DNA of 64,000 nucleotides from NCBI RefSeq assembly GCF_017815135.1, contig NZ_JAGJCF010000014.1, positions 1 through 64,000 of the forward strand, in the 5' to 3' direction. The notes below the pieces were generated by a model. It did no database searches and was not told where the DNA came from. It was given only the letters and a program-made list of their open reading frames with translations. This DNA is from Jiella mangrovi. Lineage in GTDB: Bacteria; Pseudomonadota; Alphaproteobacteria; Rhizobiales; Rhizobiaceae. Shown one piece after another: positions 20,476 to 30,466 of this stretch. Made by a program: the position numbers and the translations under genes. The first letter of the stretch is position 1. The number at the start of each line of letters is the position of its first letter.

Positions 20476-22383
20476 ATGATCGACACCATCGCAGACGCTT
20501 CGCACAATGCCCGCTCCGACCAGGGCGCGGCTCTCAATCTCAGCTTGACGATCGGGGCGCTCGGCGTCGTCTTCGGCGATATCGGGACGAGCCCGCTCTA
20601 TGCCTTCAAGGTAGCCCTGGCCGCGAGCGGCAGTGCCGGGCAGACCGCGGTCTTCGGCGTGCTTTCGCTGATCGTCTGGGCGCTCGTCATCGTCGTCACG
20701 GCCAAATACGTCTTCTGGATCCTGCGCGTCGACAATGCCGGCGAAGGCGGCATTCTGGCGCTCGCGGCCCTGCTGCGGCTCGATCGTCGCCATGACATGA
20801 AGCCGTACAGCTTCATGCTTCTCGCTATCGCCCTGGCCGGGGGTGCGCTGTTGTTCGGCGACGCCGTCCTGACGCCGGCGATCTCGGTGCTCTCGGCCGT
20901 CGAAGGGCTCGGCGAGATCACGTCCAGCCTCGATCATCTCATCGTCCCGGTGGCGCTGGCCATCGTCATCGGCCTGTTTGCCGTGCAGTTTCTCGGCGCC
21001 GGTCGGATCGGCAAGGCGTTCGGCCCGATCATGCTCGTCTGGTTCGCGATGCTGGGCGTTTCGGGGATCATCCAGATCGTCAGGATGCCGATGGTGCTCG
21101 AGGCGGTGTCGCCGGTCTATGCGATCCTGTTCCTCGCCAGCCACCCGGCCATAGCCTCGGCGATCGCCGGCGCGGTCTTCCTGGCGGTGACGGGCGGCGA
21201 AGCGCTTTATGCCGATCTCGGCCAGTTCGGCCGGCGCGCGATCACCAGCGCCTGGATGTTCATCGCCTTCCCGGCGCTCGTCCTCAACTATTTCGGCCAG
21301 GGCGCGCTCGTCCTGTCCGGCGGCGCGACCGACAACACCTTCTACGGCCTCTTCAACGGCCTCTGCCTGCCGTTCGCCGTCGTTCTCGCGACGCTCGCCT
21401 CGATCATCGCCTCGCAGGCGGTGATCACCGGCATCGCCAGCCTCGCCAGCCAGTCGATGCGCCTCGATTTCCTGCCCTCGATGCGGATCCAGTATTTCTC
21501 CCCCACGAACCCGCACGATCTTCTCGCACCGGCGGTCAACACGATCGTCGGCATCTGCACCGCCATCGTGGTGCTCAGCTTCCGCTCGTCCGACGCTTTG
21601 TCCAACGCCTATGGCATCGCGGTGGCGGGCGCGATGCTGAGCACGACGGCGCTCTATCTCGCCCATCGTGTCGCGCAGCCGGGCAGTGGCGTGTGGCGCA
21701 CCCTGTCGGTGGGCATCACCGTGCTCTTCCTCCTCCTCGACCTCGTCCTCGTCGCGGCCAATCTCGGCAAGCTGGAGGCTGGCGGTCTCCTGCCGATCGG
21801 GCTTGCCTTCGCGGTCGTCTTCCTCGCTTTGTCCTGGAGGATCGGCCAGATGCGCATGGGGCGCCTGCAGGAGGCGGACGAGCAGGGACTGCGCGACTAT
21901 CTGAAGTCATGCGCCAATCTGCCGGCGACGACGAAGCGCTCGGCGGTGTTCCTCGTCAGGCGCGGGGCGAACGTTCCGCATACGCTGGTCGAGCTGACCG
22001 ACCTTGCCGCCGCGCGCTTTGCCCACAGCATTCTCGTCTCGGTGCGCACGCGGGCGGTCCCGCGCGTCTCCCAGGAGGATCGGATCCAGCGCAGCGAGAT
22101 CCGGCCCGATCTCACCCGCGTCGTCGTCAATGTCGGCTATCTGCAGCGGATCAACCTGCCCTCGCTGATCGCCGCCGATCTGCAGAGCCTCGGGGTCGAT
22201 CCCGAGGACACCGTCTATATCGTCGGTCTGGAACGGCCGGTCTCGCCCTCGATCTTCTCGCGCTGGCTCGGCCCGTTCTACGTCGCCTATGCCGCCATGG
22301 CGCGGCTGGCTTTGCGGCCAGCCGATCGCTTCAACCTTCCGCCGACCCGGACCCTCGAGCTCGGCATGCCGCGCTATCTGTGA
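20476..22383 (+). CDS. kup: Kup/HAK-type low-affinity potassium uptake protein
   Basis: A 635-residue inner-membrane K+ symporter of the KUP family. The signature GDIGTSPLYAFK is at residues 34-45; about twelve helices follow to residue 480, and a C-terminal cytoplasmic domain of about 155 residues completes it. The length is normal for the family. ATG 20476 has no strong ribosome site, but family alignment supports it. The gene stands between the heparinase-like gene and purH, which are adjacent in many relatives, so it is probably a local insertion. Confidence 0.94.
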   Translation: MIDTIADASHNARSDQGAALNLSLTIGALGVVFGDIGTSPLYAFKVALAASGSAGQTAVFGVLSLIVWALVIVVTAKYVFWILRVDNAGEGGILALAALLRLDRRHDMKPYSFMLLAIALAGGALLFGDAVLTPAISVLSAVEGLGEITSSLDHLIVPVALAIVIGLFAVQFLGAGRIGKAFGPIMLVWFAMLGVSGIIQIVRMPMVLEAVSPVYAILFLASHPAIASAIAGAVFLAVTGGEALYADLGQFGRRAITSAWMFIAFPALVLNYFGQGALVLSGGATDNTFYGLFNGLCLPFAVVLATLASIIASQAVITGIASLASQSMRLDFLPSMRIQYFSPTNPHDLLAPAVNTIVGICTAIVVLSFRSSDALSNAYGIAVAGAMLSTTALYLAHRVAQPGSGVWRTLSVGITVLFLLLDLVLVAANLGKLEAGGLLPIGLAFAVVFLALSWRIGQMRMGRLQEADEQGLRDYLKSCANLPATTKRSAVFLVRRGANVPHTLVELTDLAAARFAHSILVSVRTRAVPRVSQEDRIQRSEIRPDLTRVVVNVGYLQRINLPSLIAADLQSLGVDPEDTVYIVGLERPVSPSIFSRWLGPFYVAYAAMARLALRPADRFNLPPTRTLELGMPRYL

Positions 22384-22535
22384 TCGGCGAGCTTGGGCAA
22401 AGGGCCATTGTCGCGGCGCGGCAAGCCGACTATCAGGTCCAAAGACCTGCGGCGACGCCAGCCGCCGCGCAAAATCGCCCATGCGTCTCGCCATCTCCAG
22501 GCTGACGGCGGCGGGCGAATGTGAGGAAGACCACC

Positions 22536-24152
22536 ATGTCCGTCAAAGCCAATGCCACGCCGCTGCCCGATCGGGTGAAGATCCGCCGGGCCCTGATCTC
22601 GGTCTCCGACAAGACCGGCCTCGTGGATTTTGCCAAGGGCCTCGCCGATCTTGGCGTCGAACTCGTCTCGACCGGCGGGACGGCGAAGGCGCTGGCCGAG
22701 GCCGGTCTGGCGGTCCGCGACGTTTCCGATCTCACCGGCTTTCCGGAGATCATGGACGGTCGGGTGAAGACCCTGCATCCCGGCGTCCATGGCGGCCTGC
22801 TCGGCATTCGCGACGATGCGGCCCATGCCGCCGCGATGGACGAGCATGGCATCGCCGCGATCGATCTTCTGGTGGTCAATCTCTATCCCTTCGAGGAGAC
22901 ACGGGCCTCCGGCGCGTCCCGCGACACCATCGTCGAGAACATCGACATTGGCGGGCCGGCGATGATCCGCGCCGGCGCCAAGAACCACGGCTATGTCGCC
23001 GTCGTCGTCGATCCGGCCGATTATCAGGAAGTCCTCGGCGCCCTGAAGGAAAACGCCGGCGAAACCTCGATCGCGCTCCGCCGCCAGCTGGCGGCACGCG
23101 CCTATGCGCGCACGGCCGCCTATGATGCGGCGGTTTCCGGCTGGTTCGCCGAAAGCCTCGGCGAGACGACGCCGAAGCGGATCGCCTTTGCCGGCGAACT
23201 CGCCGAGGCCCTGCGCTATGGCGAAAATCCGCATCAGTGGGCGGGCTTCTACAGGACGGGCGAGGCGCGGCCGGGCGTCGCCACGGCCCGGCAGCTCCAG
23301 GGCAAGGCGCTTTCCTACAACAACATCAACGACACCGATGCCGCCTTCGAGCTGGTCGGCGAGTTCGATCCCGCCCGCACGGCGGCCGTCGCGATCATCA
23401 AGCACGCCAACCCCTGCGGCGTCGCCGAAGGTGGCGATCTCGTCGCGGCCTACAAGGCGGCGCTCGCCTGCGATCCGGTCTCGGCTTTTGGCGGCATCGT
23501 CGCTTTGAACGGGCGGCTCGATGCGAGAACGGCCGAAGAGATTGTCAAGGTCTTCACCGAGGTCATCATCGCGCCGGAAGCCGACGACGAGGCTATCGCA
23601 ATCGTCGCCGCCAAGAAGAACCTGCGGCTGCTTCTGACCGGCGGTCTGCCCGATCCGCGCGCCGGCGGGCGCTTCGTCAAGTCGGTCGCCGGCGGGCTGC
23701 TGGTCCAGTCGCGCGATGCCGGCGTCGTCGACGACCTTGATCTCAAGGTCGTCACCAGGCGCGCGCCCAGCGAGGCGGAGCTGACCGATCTGCGGTTCGC
23801 CTTCAGGGTGGCCAAGCACGTGAAGTCGAACACCATCGTCTACGCCAAGAACGGCGCCACGGTGGGCATCGGGGCAGGGCAGATGAGCCGGGTGGATTCG
23901 GCGCGCATCGCCGCCCGCAAGGCCGAGGATGCGGCAAAGGCGGCCGGCGCCGACAAGCCGGCCACCATTGGCTCGGTCGTCGCATCGGACGCCTTCTTTC
24001 CCTTTGCCGACGGGCTGCTTTCGGCGGTCGAGGCCGGCGCGACGGCGGTGATCCAGCCGGGCGGATCGATGCGCGACGACGAGGTGATCGCGGCCGCCGA
24101 CGAGCATGGCATCGCCATGGTCCTGACCGGCATGCGCCATTTCCGGCACTGA
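22536..24152 (+). CDS. purH: Bifunctional AICAR formyltransferase / IMP cyclohydrolase
   Basis: A 538-residue enzyme for the last two steps of purine synthesis. The N-terminal methylglyoxal-synthase-like IMP cyclohydrolase domain has [15 protein letters not shown] near residue 23 and STGGTAK near 48; the transformylase domain begins near 200 and holds the catalytic KHANPCG motif near 290. ATG 22536 follows GAGGA by eight bases; a GTG at 22521 is in frame but overlaps that site. Length is normal. Confidence 0.97.
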   Translation: MSVKANATPLPDRVKIRRALISVSDKTGLVDFAKGLADLGVELVSTGGTAKALAEAGLAVRDVSDLTGFPEIMDGRVKTLHPGVHGGLLGIRDDAAHAAAMDEHGIAAIDLLVVNLYPFEETRASGASRDTIVENIDIGGPAMIRAGAKNHGYVAVVVDPADYQEVLGALKENAGETSIALRRQLAARAYARTAAYDAAVSGWFAESLGETTPKRIAFAGELAEALRYGENPHQWAGFYRTGEARPGVATARQLQGKALSYNNINDTDAAFELVGEFDPARTAAVAIIKHANPCGVAEGGDLVAAYKAALACDPVSAFGGIVALNGRLDARTAEEIVKVFTEVIIAPEADDEAIAIVAAKKNLRLLLTGGLPDPRAGGRFVKSVAGGLLVQSRDAGVVDDLDLKVVTRRAPSEAELTDLRFAFRVAKHVKSNTIVYAKNGATVGIGAGQMSRVDSARIAARKAEDAAKAAGADKPATIGSVVASDAFFPFADGLLSAVEAGATAVIQPGGSMRDDEVIAAADEHGIAMVLTGMRHFRH

Positions 24153-24257
24153 CCGCATCGGGCGGAAGGGCGAAGCTCGCGGCGAATTGATGCAGCGGTC
24201 CTGAGGGAAGCGGGAGAAGCGTTTCCGCCCGTTCTGCGCGGCCCTAGATCCTTCGCC

Positions 24258-24929
24258 ATGACCGCGACCCTGTCCGACTGCCCGAACTGGAAGTATCTCC
24301 TCCAGGAGTTCGACACGCTGTATCGCTACGGCTCGGCTGGCGGCAGCAAGGCGATCAGAAGCCACCGCAAACGGGTGCGCGACGCTCTGTCGGCGATCAT
24401 CGACACGAACCCGGAGATCGTCGTCGTCGAGCCGACGCGAAAGCCCGTCGTCGAGCATCTTCCAAGGGCGCTCGATCTCGGCGCGCGAGCCGCCGTCAGC
24501 GGTGTCGCGCGGGCGCTCGGCCATGTCGCGGCCCATCTTGCCTGGGACTACGGCTATCCGAGCGTGCCGAAATCGCTGTCGAAGAAATACGCCTATGCGG
24601 AGATATTGGGGCCGAAGGGGCCGGTCAGGGCCCAGGGGCTGATCCTCGGCTTCGTCCTGTTCGCCCCCGGCACCACCTATCCCCAGCACGCCCATCAGGA
24701 CATCGAGGAAAGCTACGTCTCGGTCGCGGGCGCCTGGTCGGAAAACGACAATGCCGTCTATGCGCCGGGATCGCTGATCCTCAATCGATCGGGGGTGGAG
24801 CACCGGATCACCACCGGAGACCTCGATCCGTGCCTTCTAGCCTATGCCTGGGCCGGGCCGCGGGAACGGCTGGCGGCCCCCGGCATGAAGTTTTCGGCAA
24901 GGCGCGGTAGTGCAAGGGACGGCACCTGA
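24258..24929 (+). CDS. dddL: Dimethylsulfoniopropionate (DMSP) lyase DddL
   Basis: A 223-residue cupin-fold DMSP lyase that splits DMSP into dimethyl sulfide and acrylate. The C-terminal cupin has the metal-binding set [12 protein letters not shown] (two His and Glu) and a later His in [23 protein letters not shown] and [10 protein letters not shown] are strongly DddL-like. The N-terminal helical half (residues 1-90) is also DddL-type, distinguishing it from DddQ, DddW and DddK. It stands alone, 105 bases after purH; no acrylate-use genes are nearby. DddL is known from marine alphaproteobacteria. Confidence 0.9.
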   Translation: MTATLSDCPNWKYLLQEFDTLYRYGSAGGSKAIRSHRKRVRDALSAIIDTNPEIVVVEPTRKPVVEHLPRALDLGARAAVSGVARALGHVAAHLAWDYGYPSVPKSLSKKYAYAEILGPKGPVRAQGLILGFVLFAPGTTYPQHAHQDIEESYVSVAGAWSENDNAVYAPGSLILNRSGVEHRITTGDLDPCLLAYAWAGPRERLAAPGMKFSARRGSARDGT

Positions 24930-25204
24930 TCCCGCCCGGGGCGCGCCACGGGACGCTTTCGGCGCTTTCGGCCAGGTGCCGATACGGGGCCCATTGCCGC
25001 CGCAATTTGCTCCGCCGACGAAATCGCAGCGAAACATAAGTCTCATAAGAGGCCCCGACGCGTCTCATGATGGTCCGGGGGCGGATCGCTCATCAGTGGC
25101 GCGCGGGTTTACGGGCACGGCACAATCGATAGGATGAAGACGCATCGGTTTCACGCGGGACGGCGGGTTCCGGCGCGCGTGTCGGTGGCGTTCGGGGCAG
25201 GGCG
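24930..25204. other. Intergenic between dddL and the sensor kinase
   Basis: 275 bases with no convincing gene. The stretch near 25020-25060 is locally AT-richer and could hold the promoter of the kinase-binding protein operon, but no clear -35/-10 pair was found. Confidence 0.35.
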
Positions 25205-27679
25205 GTGGTTGTGGCGCGTCACGATCTGAGCTTTCATCCCGAGCCTTCGCCGGCGCCACCTGAAACCGCGTCCGTCAGAAAGGGCCACGGCATCTTCCGG
25301 CTCTCGATCACGCGCAGGGTCTTCCTCGTCGGAGCGATCCCGATCGCGCTGGCCGTCGTTCTCGGCATCGCGTCGATCATCCTCCTCGACCGTGCCGATC
25401 AGGCCCGCCGCGACGCACTTGCCGTGTCCACCGTCTTTCGCAACGTCGTCTCGGCGATGAGCGCCCGCGACGATTTCATCAATGCCGCGCCCTCCTCGCG
25501 CAGCACCCATCTCGGCGCCTTCATGGCGAATATCGGCGCGGCCACCACGGGCCTTTCGCAGATCGGTGCTGACACCGACGACGCCGACAACGCGGAGGCT
25601 ATCGCGACGACCATCGCCTCGCTCGAGCGCTTTCGCCGCGCCATGGGCGAGTTGCAGAGCGCGATCAGCGAGAACGACCAGCGGGCGCTTTTGATGGACA
25701 CCCGCATCGACCGGCTGATCACCCTTGCCGAGGAAGCCAGGGCCCGCCAGCACGCCGCCAATACCGGCGTCGTGGAACAGCTTCGCCAGCGCGATGCGAC
25801 CCTCGAGGCATCGCTCGATCTGTCGGTCTCTGCGGTGCAGATGCGCCAGGCCGTGGTCGACGCCTGGGTGCGCCGCTTGCGGCTGGAGGCAAGTGCGGCG
25901 GAGGCGGGAGAGCCGGGCGGCGGCGCGGGCGCGGCGTCGACGGGCGCACAGACGGCCGTCACCGTCGTCCCCGCGCGGGACGACCAGCTCGCGGCGGCGC
26001 GGCTTTCCAACGCCGCGGACGATTTTCGCGCCGCCTTTCGCAGCGCCGGACGTGGGCAGAAGCTGGGGGATTTCGAGGCGGCGCTCGCCGCCTTTCGCGG
26101 CGGCGGCTCGCCCGAGGACCTCATCGTTTTCCTCGATCGCTGTCTCAAGGTGGACGGGACCGCGGTCCAGGCCGCACAGGATGCGTTTTCGCAACTGCTC
26201 GACGTGGCGGTCGCAGCCCAGGGCGCCGAGCAGGAGGCCCAGAACGTTGCGGTCGAGACCATCCGCCTCGGCGAGCGGACGCGCGAGGCGATGCGCCGCC
26301 GCGACAGCCGCGCGATCGGCGGAACGATCGACCGGAACGCCAGCCTGCGGGAGACCGTCGCTCGGCTTGCGATCTCGCCTCTCGTCCAGTCGCAGATGCT
26401 CGATGCGCTGGACTCCTGGCGCCAGGAGCTGATCGCCGCCCGGGACGGGCTGTCGGCCCAGGAGGCGATCCTCAGGCGGATGGCCGTTGCCTCGAGCGGG
26501 ATCGTCTTCGAGGTGGCCAATCTCAACGCGGCGCTGTCCGACAATGCCGACGACATCGGCATGGCCGCGCGCCGGATCCTCCTCGTCAGCGCCGCTCTGT
26601 GCCTCTTCGTGGCGACGATGTTCGGGCTTGGCGTCGCGCGGTCGATCACCCGCCCCCTGAAGCGGCTGGAGCAGGGCATGCTCGCCCGGGCGGCCGATTC
26701 GAGCCTCGGGCCGCTCGACGAGGCCGAGCGGGGCGACGAGGTCGGCCGGATGACCCGCGCCACCAACCATTTCCTCTCGGAGCTGAAAAAGCGCGAGGCC
26801 TCGCTCCAGCTTGCCAAGGACGAGACCGATCGCGCCCTCGCCGAACTGAAGCGGACGCAGGGCGAGCTGATCCAGAGCGAAAAGCTCGCGTCCCTCGGCC
26901 AGCTCGTCGCCGGCATTGCCCACGAGATCAACACGCCGCTCGGCGTGGCGCTGACCACCGCCACGGTGATGCGCCACGAGACCGACAAGTTTCGCAAGGC
27001 AACGAGCGAGGGCAAGGTCACCCGCCAGGCCTTCGACGACTTCATCGAGCGCACCGGGGAGGGAACCGAACTCCTCGATACCAATCTGGCGCGCGCGGCG
27101 GCGCTCGTCGTCAGCTTCAAGCAGATGGCCGCCGATCAGGCCAGCGGCGAGAAGCGCAGCTTCGTGATGGCCGATTTCGTCGACGACCTCTTCCGCAGCC
27201 TCGGCCCGATGCGCCGACGCGCCGGGCACGAACTCGCGCTCGACTGTGAGGACGGCATCACCATGTCGACCTATCCGGGCGCGCTCTCGCAGGTGCTCAC
27301 CAATCTCCTGACCAACAGCTATGCCCACGCCTTCGGCGAGGGTGAAAAAGGGACGGTCCGGGTTCTGATCCGGCGCAACGGACCCGACCGGGTCCGCATC
27401 ACCTTTTCGGACGACGGGCGGGGCATTGCCGACGCAAACCTTGCCAGGATCTTCGATCCCTTCTTCACCACGGGCCGGGCTTCGGGCTCGACCGGCCTTG
27501 GCCTTCACATCGTCTACAACCTCGTGGTGGCGACCCTCGGCGGCACGATCACCGCGACGAGCGAGGCGGGTAAGGGCACCAGCTTCGTCGTCGATATCCC
27601 AAGGGTGCGCATGGACGCGTCCAAGGAAGGCGAAACCCTCGGCGCTTCGCCGAAGGGCGAGCCGGCGGTCAACGCCTGA
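25205..27679 (+). CDS. Sensor histidine kinase with large periplasmic region
   Basis: An 824-residue orphan sensor kinase. One helix (residues about 38-60) and a second (about 459-480) flank a periplasmic region of about 400 residues that is mostly helical by its heptad-like Ala/Leu/Arg/Glu composition. A short HAMP-like linker, a coiled coil and a HisKA domain (LGQLVAGIAHEINTPLG, phospho-acceptor about H573) lead to the ATPase domain with the N-box (NLLTNSYAHAF), DDGRGI and STGLGLHIV. No receiver domain or response regulator is adjacent. The start is GTG 25205, or GTG 25211. It is 23 bases upstream of a peptide-binding protein. Confidence 0.88.
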   Translation: MVVARHDLSFHPEPSPAPPETASVRKGHGIFRLSITRRVFLVGAIPIALAVVLGIASIILLDRADQARRDALAVSTVFRNVVSAMSARDDFINAAPSSRSTHLGAFMANIGAATTGLSQIGADTDDADNAEAIATTIASLERFRRAMGELQSAISENDQRALLMDTRIDRLITLAEEARARQHAANTGVVEQLRQRDATLEASLDLSVSAVQMRQAVVDAWVRRLRLEASAAEAGEPGGGAGAASTGAQTAVTVVPARDDQLAAARLSNAADDFRAAFRSAGRGQKLGDFEAALAAFRGGGSPEDLIVFLDRCLKVDGTAVQAAQDAFSQLLDVAVAAQGAEQEAQNVAVETIRLGERTREAMRRRDSRAIGGTIDRNASLRETVARLAISPLVQSQMLDALDSWRQELIAARDGLSAQEAILRRMAVASSGIVFEVANLNAALSDNADDIGMAARRILLVSAALCLFVATMFGLGVARSITRPLKRLEQGMLARAADSSLGPLDEAERGDEVGRMTRATNHFLSELKKREASLQLAKDETDRALAELKRTQGELIQSEKLASLGQLVAGIAHEINTPLGVALTTATVMRHETDKFRKATSEGKVTRQAFDDFIERTGEGTELLDTNLARAAALVVSFKQMAADQASGEKRSFVMADFVDDLFRSLGPMRRRAGHELALDCEDGITMSTYPGALSQVLTNLLTNSYAHAFGEGEKGTVRVLIRRNGPDRVRITFSDDGRGIADANLARIFDPFFTTGRASGSTGLGLHIVYNLVVATLGGTITATSEAGKGTSFVVDIPRVRMDASKEGETLGASPKGEPAVNA

Positions 27680-27702
27680 CGCCGCGTGAAAGGAATTTTG
27701 TC

Positions 27703-29304
27703 GTGACCCGTCTTCTGCGCGCCCTCGGCCTTGCCCTTGCCACCGTGATGGCCGGCCCGGCGCTCCATTCGGCCGCCGCCAAGACGCTGGTCTTCTGCTC
27801 GCAGGGCAGTCCCGAGACCCTGTCGCCGGACGCCGCGGTCTCGAGCCTTGCCATGGACGCGGTGAGGCCGGTGTTCGACACGCTGGTGACCTTCGCGCCC
27901 GGCACCACCGACGTCGTGCCTTCGCTGGCGACGGGCTGGACGATCTCGCCGGACGGTCTCGACTACACCTTCACGCTCCGCGAGGATGTCGCGTTCCAGA
28001 CCAGCGCGATCTTCGCGCCGACCCGGTCGATGAACGCCGAGGACGTCGTCTTCAGCTTCGAGCGGCAACTGCCGGGGCCCGGAGCGGCAAAGACGCTCGG
28101 CGGCGTTTATGCCCAGTTTCGCGGCCCGCGCCTCGCTTCGCTGGTCGAGAGTGTCACGAAGCTCGACGAGCGCAGTGTCCGGTTTCGGCTGAAGCGGCCG
28201 GCGGCCCGCTTCCTCGCCGATCTCGCAATGCCGGTCAATGCGATCCAGTCGCTCGAATATGGTTACAGGATGCAGCAGCAGGGCACGCCCGAGCGGTTCG
28301 ACACGCAGCCGATCGGCACCGGCCCGTTCCGTCTCGTCGACGATCGCAGGGACGTCGCCATCCGCTACCAGGCGTTCGAGGACCATTGGCGCGGCCGGCC
28401 GAAGCTCGACACCCTGGTTTATTCGATCACCCCCACGGCATCGGCGCGGCTGCACAAGCTGAAGTCCGGCGAATGCCATGTGGCGGCGGCGGTGGATCCG
28501 GCCGATGCGGCGGCGATCGCCACCGATCCGCAGTTGCGGCTTCGTGCCATCCCCGGTCTCACCCTCGGCTATCTCGCCATCAATACGCGCCGCAAACCCT
28601 TCGACGACGTTCGCGTGCGCCGGGCGATCAACATGGCGATCGATCGCGAGACGATCGTTTCCGCGATCTATCCCGGCGCCGGCTCGCTGGTCGAGACGCC
28701 GCTTCCCCTCGCATCCTGGGCGAGCGACGATCAGGCAAGAGCCTATCCCTACGATGCAAAGGAGGCGCGCCGCCTGCTGCTTCAGGCGGGTGTGACGGCC
28801 GGCCTGAAGGCTGACCTGTGGTTTCCGCCCGACAGTCGCTCCTACAATCCCGACGCAAAGCGCATGGCGCGGATGATTGCGTCCGACCTGGAGCCGCTCG
28901 GCATCAAGCTGGAGCTGAAGTCAGCCCCCTGGGAGAGCTATTGGAGCCAGCTCATGAAGGGCGACAGCACGCTCGCGCTCGCCGGTTGGATCGGCGACAA
29001 TGGCGATCCGGACGAGTTCATGGAAACGCTCCTCTCCTGTGCGGCGGCAAAGGACGGCGGCACGAACATCGCCCGATGGTGCGATGCCCGTTACGATGCG
29101 CTGGTTGGCGAGGCGAGCCGGATCACTGAACGGGAGACGCGGGCCGATCTCTACGCCCGCGCGCAGGCGCTCTTCCACGAGGCGGCGCCCTGGGTCCCGA
29201 TGGCCAGCGCAAGGCTCCTCGACGGCGCGAGAGCCAATGTCGAAAACTTCGTTATGAGCCCGCTCGGCTCCCACGATTTTTCGGCGGTCGATCTTGGCGA
29301 CTGA
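27703..29304 (+). CDS. ABC transporter substrate-binding protein, family 5 (peptide type)
   Basis: A 533-residue periplasmic DppA/OppA-type binding protein. A signal peptide ends AAAKTLVF (about residue 26); KTLVFCSQGSPETLSPD resembles the DppA start, and the family segments RSMNAEDVVFSFER and DDVRVRRAINMAIDRE are present. GTG 27703 follows AAAGGA by eight bases. No permease or ATPase genes accompany it. The 23-base gap to the kinase indicates one operon and suggests that it may present a ligand to the kinase. Confidence 0.88.
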   Translation: MTRLLRALGLALATVMAGPALHSAAAKTLVFCSQGSPETLSPDAAVSSLAMDAVRPVFDTLVTFAPGTTDVVPSLATGWTISPDGLDYTFTLREDVAFQTSAIFAPTRSMNAEDVVFSFERQLPGPGAAKTLGGVYAQFRGPRLASLVESVTKLDERSVRFRLKRPAARFLADLAMPVNAIQSLEYGYRMQQQGTPERFDTQPIGTGPFRLVDDRRDVAIRYQAFEDHWRGRPKLDTLVYSITPTASARLHKLKSGECHVAAAVDPADAAAIATDPQLRLRAIPGLTLGYLAINTRRKPFDDVRVRRAINMAIDRETIVSAIYPGAGSLVETPLPLASWASDDQARAYPYDAKEARRLLLQAGVTAGLKADLWFPPDSRSYNPDAKRMARMIASDLEPLGIKLELKSAPWESYWSQLMKGDSTLALAGWIGDNGDPDEFMETLLSCAAAKDGGTNIARWCDARYDALVGEASRITERETRADLYARAQALFHEAAPWVPMASARLLDGARANVENFVMSPLGSHDFSAVDLGD

Positions 29305-29316
29305 CGAGCAGTTTCG

Positions 29317-30303
29317 TCATTCGAGCCCGATGACCCGGATCATCGCCGGCCCGAGAATGACGGCAAACAGCACCGGCAGGAAGAACACGATCATCGGCAC
29401 GGTGAGCTTGGGCGGCAGGGCGGCGGCCTTCTTCTCCGCCATATTCATGCGCATGTCGCGATTTTCCTGGGCCATGACGCGCAGCGCCTGACCGAGCGGC
29501 GTGCCGTAGCGCTCGGCCTGAATGAGCGCCGTGCAGACCGCCTTGACGCCGTCGAGGCCCGTGCGGGCGACGAGATTCTCGTAGGCGGCCTTGCGATCGG
29601 GGAGGAAGGAGAGCTCCGCCGTCAGGAGAATGAGCTCTTCGGCGAGCGGGATCGACTGGATGCCGATCTCCTCGGCGACCCGTCGAAACGCCGCCTCGAT
29701 GGAGTTGCCCGATTCCACGCAGATGAGAAGCAGATCGAGCGCGTCCGGCCAGGCCCTCGAGATCGATTGCCGGCGCTTGGTCGCCTTGTTCTTCACGAGG
29801 ATGACGGGAATGTAGAAGCCGATATAGCCGGCGATCAGAAAGACGAGGATGCGGACCGTGCCCGGCCAGGAGGCCATGAAGCCAAGACCGAAGATGTAGA
29901 AGGCCGCGATGGCGAAGAAGACGAGCGGGAGCGTGACCCGGGCGAAGAGGAACATCGTCAGCGGACGCTGGCCGCGATAGCCGGCGGCCCGCAAGGCGGC
30001 GACGGTGTTATCATCGACGAGGGCCTTGCGCAGATTGAGCCGCTCGACGACGGCGCCGGCAAAGCCGCGGCTGTCTTCCTGGCGCAGCCCGCGGCTGCGC
30101 TCCTTTTCCGTGGCGAGCCTTGCCCGCTCACGGGCGCGGATCTGATCGCGCTCGAGCGCCACCGCCTTCATCCGGCTCTTCAGCTTGCTGCCGCTCAGCG
30201 CCGGCAGCGCGACGGCGAGCAGCGAGGTGAACACGCCCAGCGTCACGATCGCCACGAGGACGATCTGGCTCGACAGTCCGAAGGATTTCAGGATTTCATC
30301 CAT
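29317..30303 (-). CDS. tadC: Tad pilus inner-membrane platform protein TadC
   Basis: A 328-residue type II secretion F-like membrane protein that with TadB anchors Flp pilus assembly. Helices lie near residues 15-38, 120-160 and 300-325; the conserved cytoplasmic part reads AWPDALDLLLICVESGNSIEAAF. It is the last gene of the leftward cpa/tad operon; its stop is only 12 bases from the stop of the convergent binding-protein gene. A 163-base gap separates it from tadB. Confidence 0.92.
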   Translation of the reverse strand: MDEILKSFGLSSQIVLVAIVTLGVFTSLLAVALPALSGSKLKSRMKAVALERDQIRARERARLATEKERSRGLRQEDSRGFAGAVVERLNLRKALVDDNTVAALRAAGYRGQRPLTMFLFARVTLPLVFFAIAAFYIFGLGFMASWPGTVRILVFLIAGYIGFYIPVILVKNKATKRRQSISRAWPDALDLLLICVESGNSIEAAFRRVAEEIGIQSIPLAEELILLTAELSFLPDRKAAYENLVARTGLDGVKAVCTALIQAERYGTPLGQALRVMAQENRDMRMNMAEKKAAALPPKLTVPMIVFFLPVLFAVILGPAMIRVIGLE

Positions 30304-30315
30304 GGCACACGGCCC

Positions 30316-30423
30316 TCAGGAACGGCTTTGCGACGGGCGGTCGAGGGCTCGGGCGAGCGCTTCGATCGGTGGCTGATCGAGCTTGGCGATTTTGTCGCCC
30401 CGCTCTGTCAGCCTGTTGGGCAT
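30316..30423 (-). CDS. Possible small reading frame between tadB and tadC
   Basis: A 35-residue frame (starts MPNRLTERGDKIAKLDQ) in the gap between tadB and tadC. It is charged and soluble, has only a weak AGG before its ATG and resembles no known family. It could be a chance frame or the remains of coding sequence. Confidence 0.2.
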   Translation of the reverse strand: MPNRLTERGDKIAKLDQPPIEALARALDRPSQSRS

Positions 30424-30466
30424 CGACTGGCCTAAGAACCGGTTCCGACTTTCCCGGGTCATTTTC

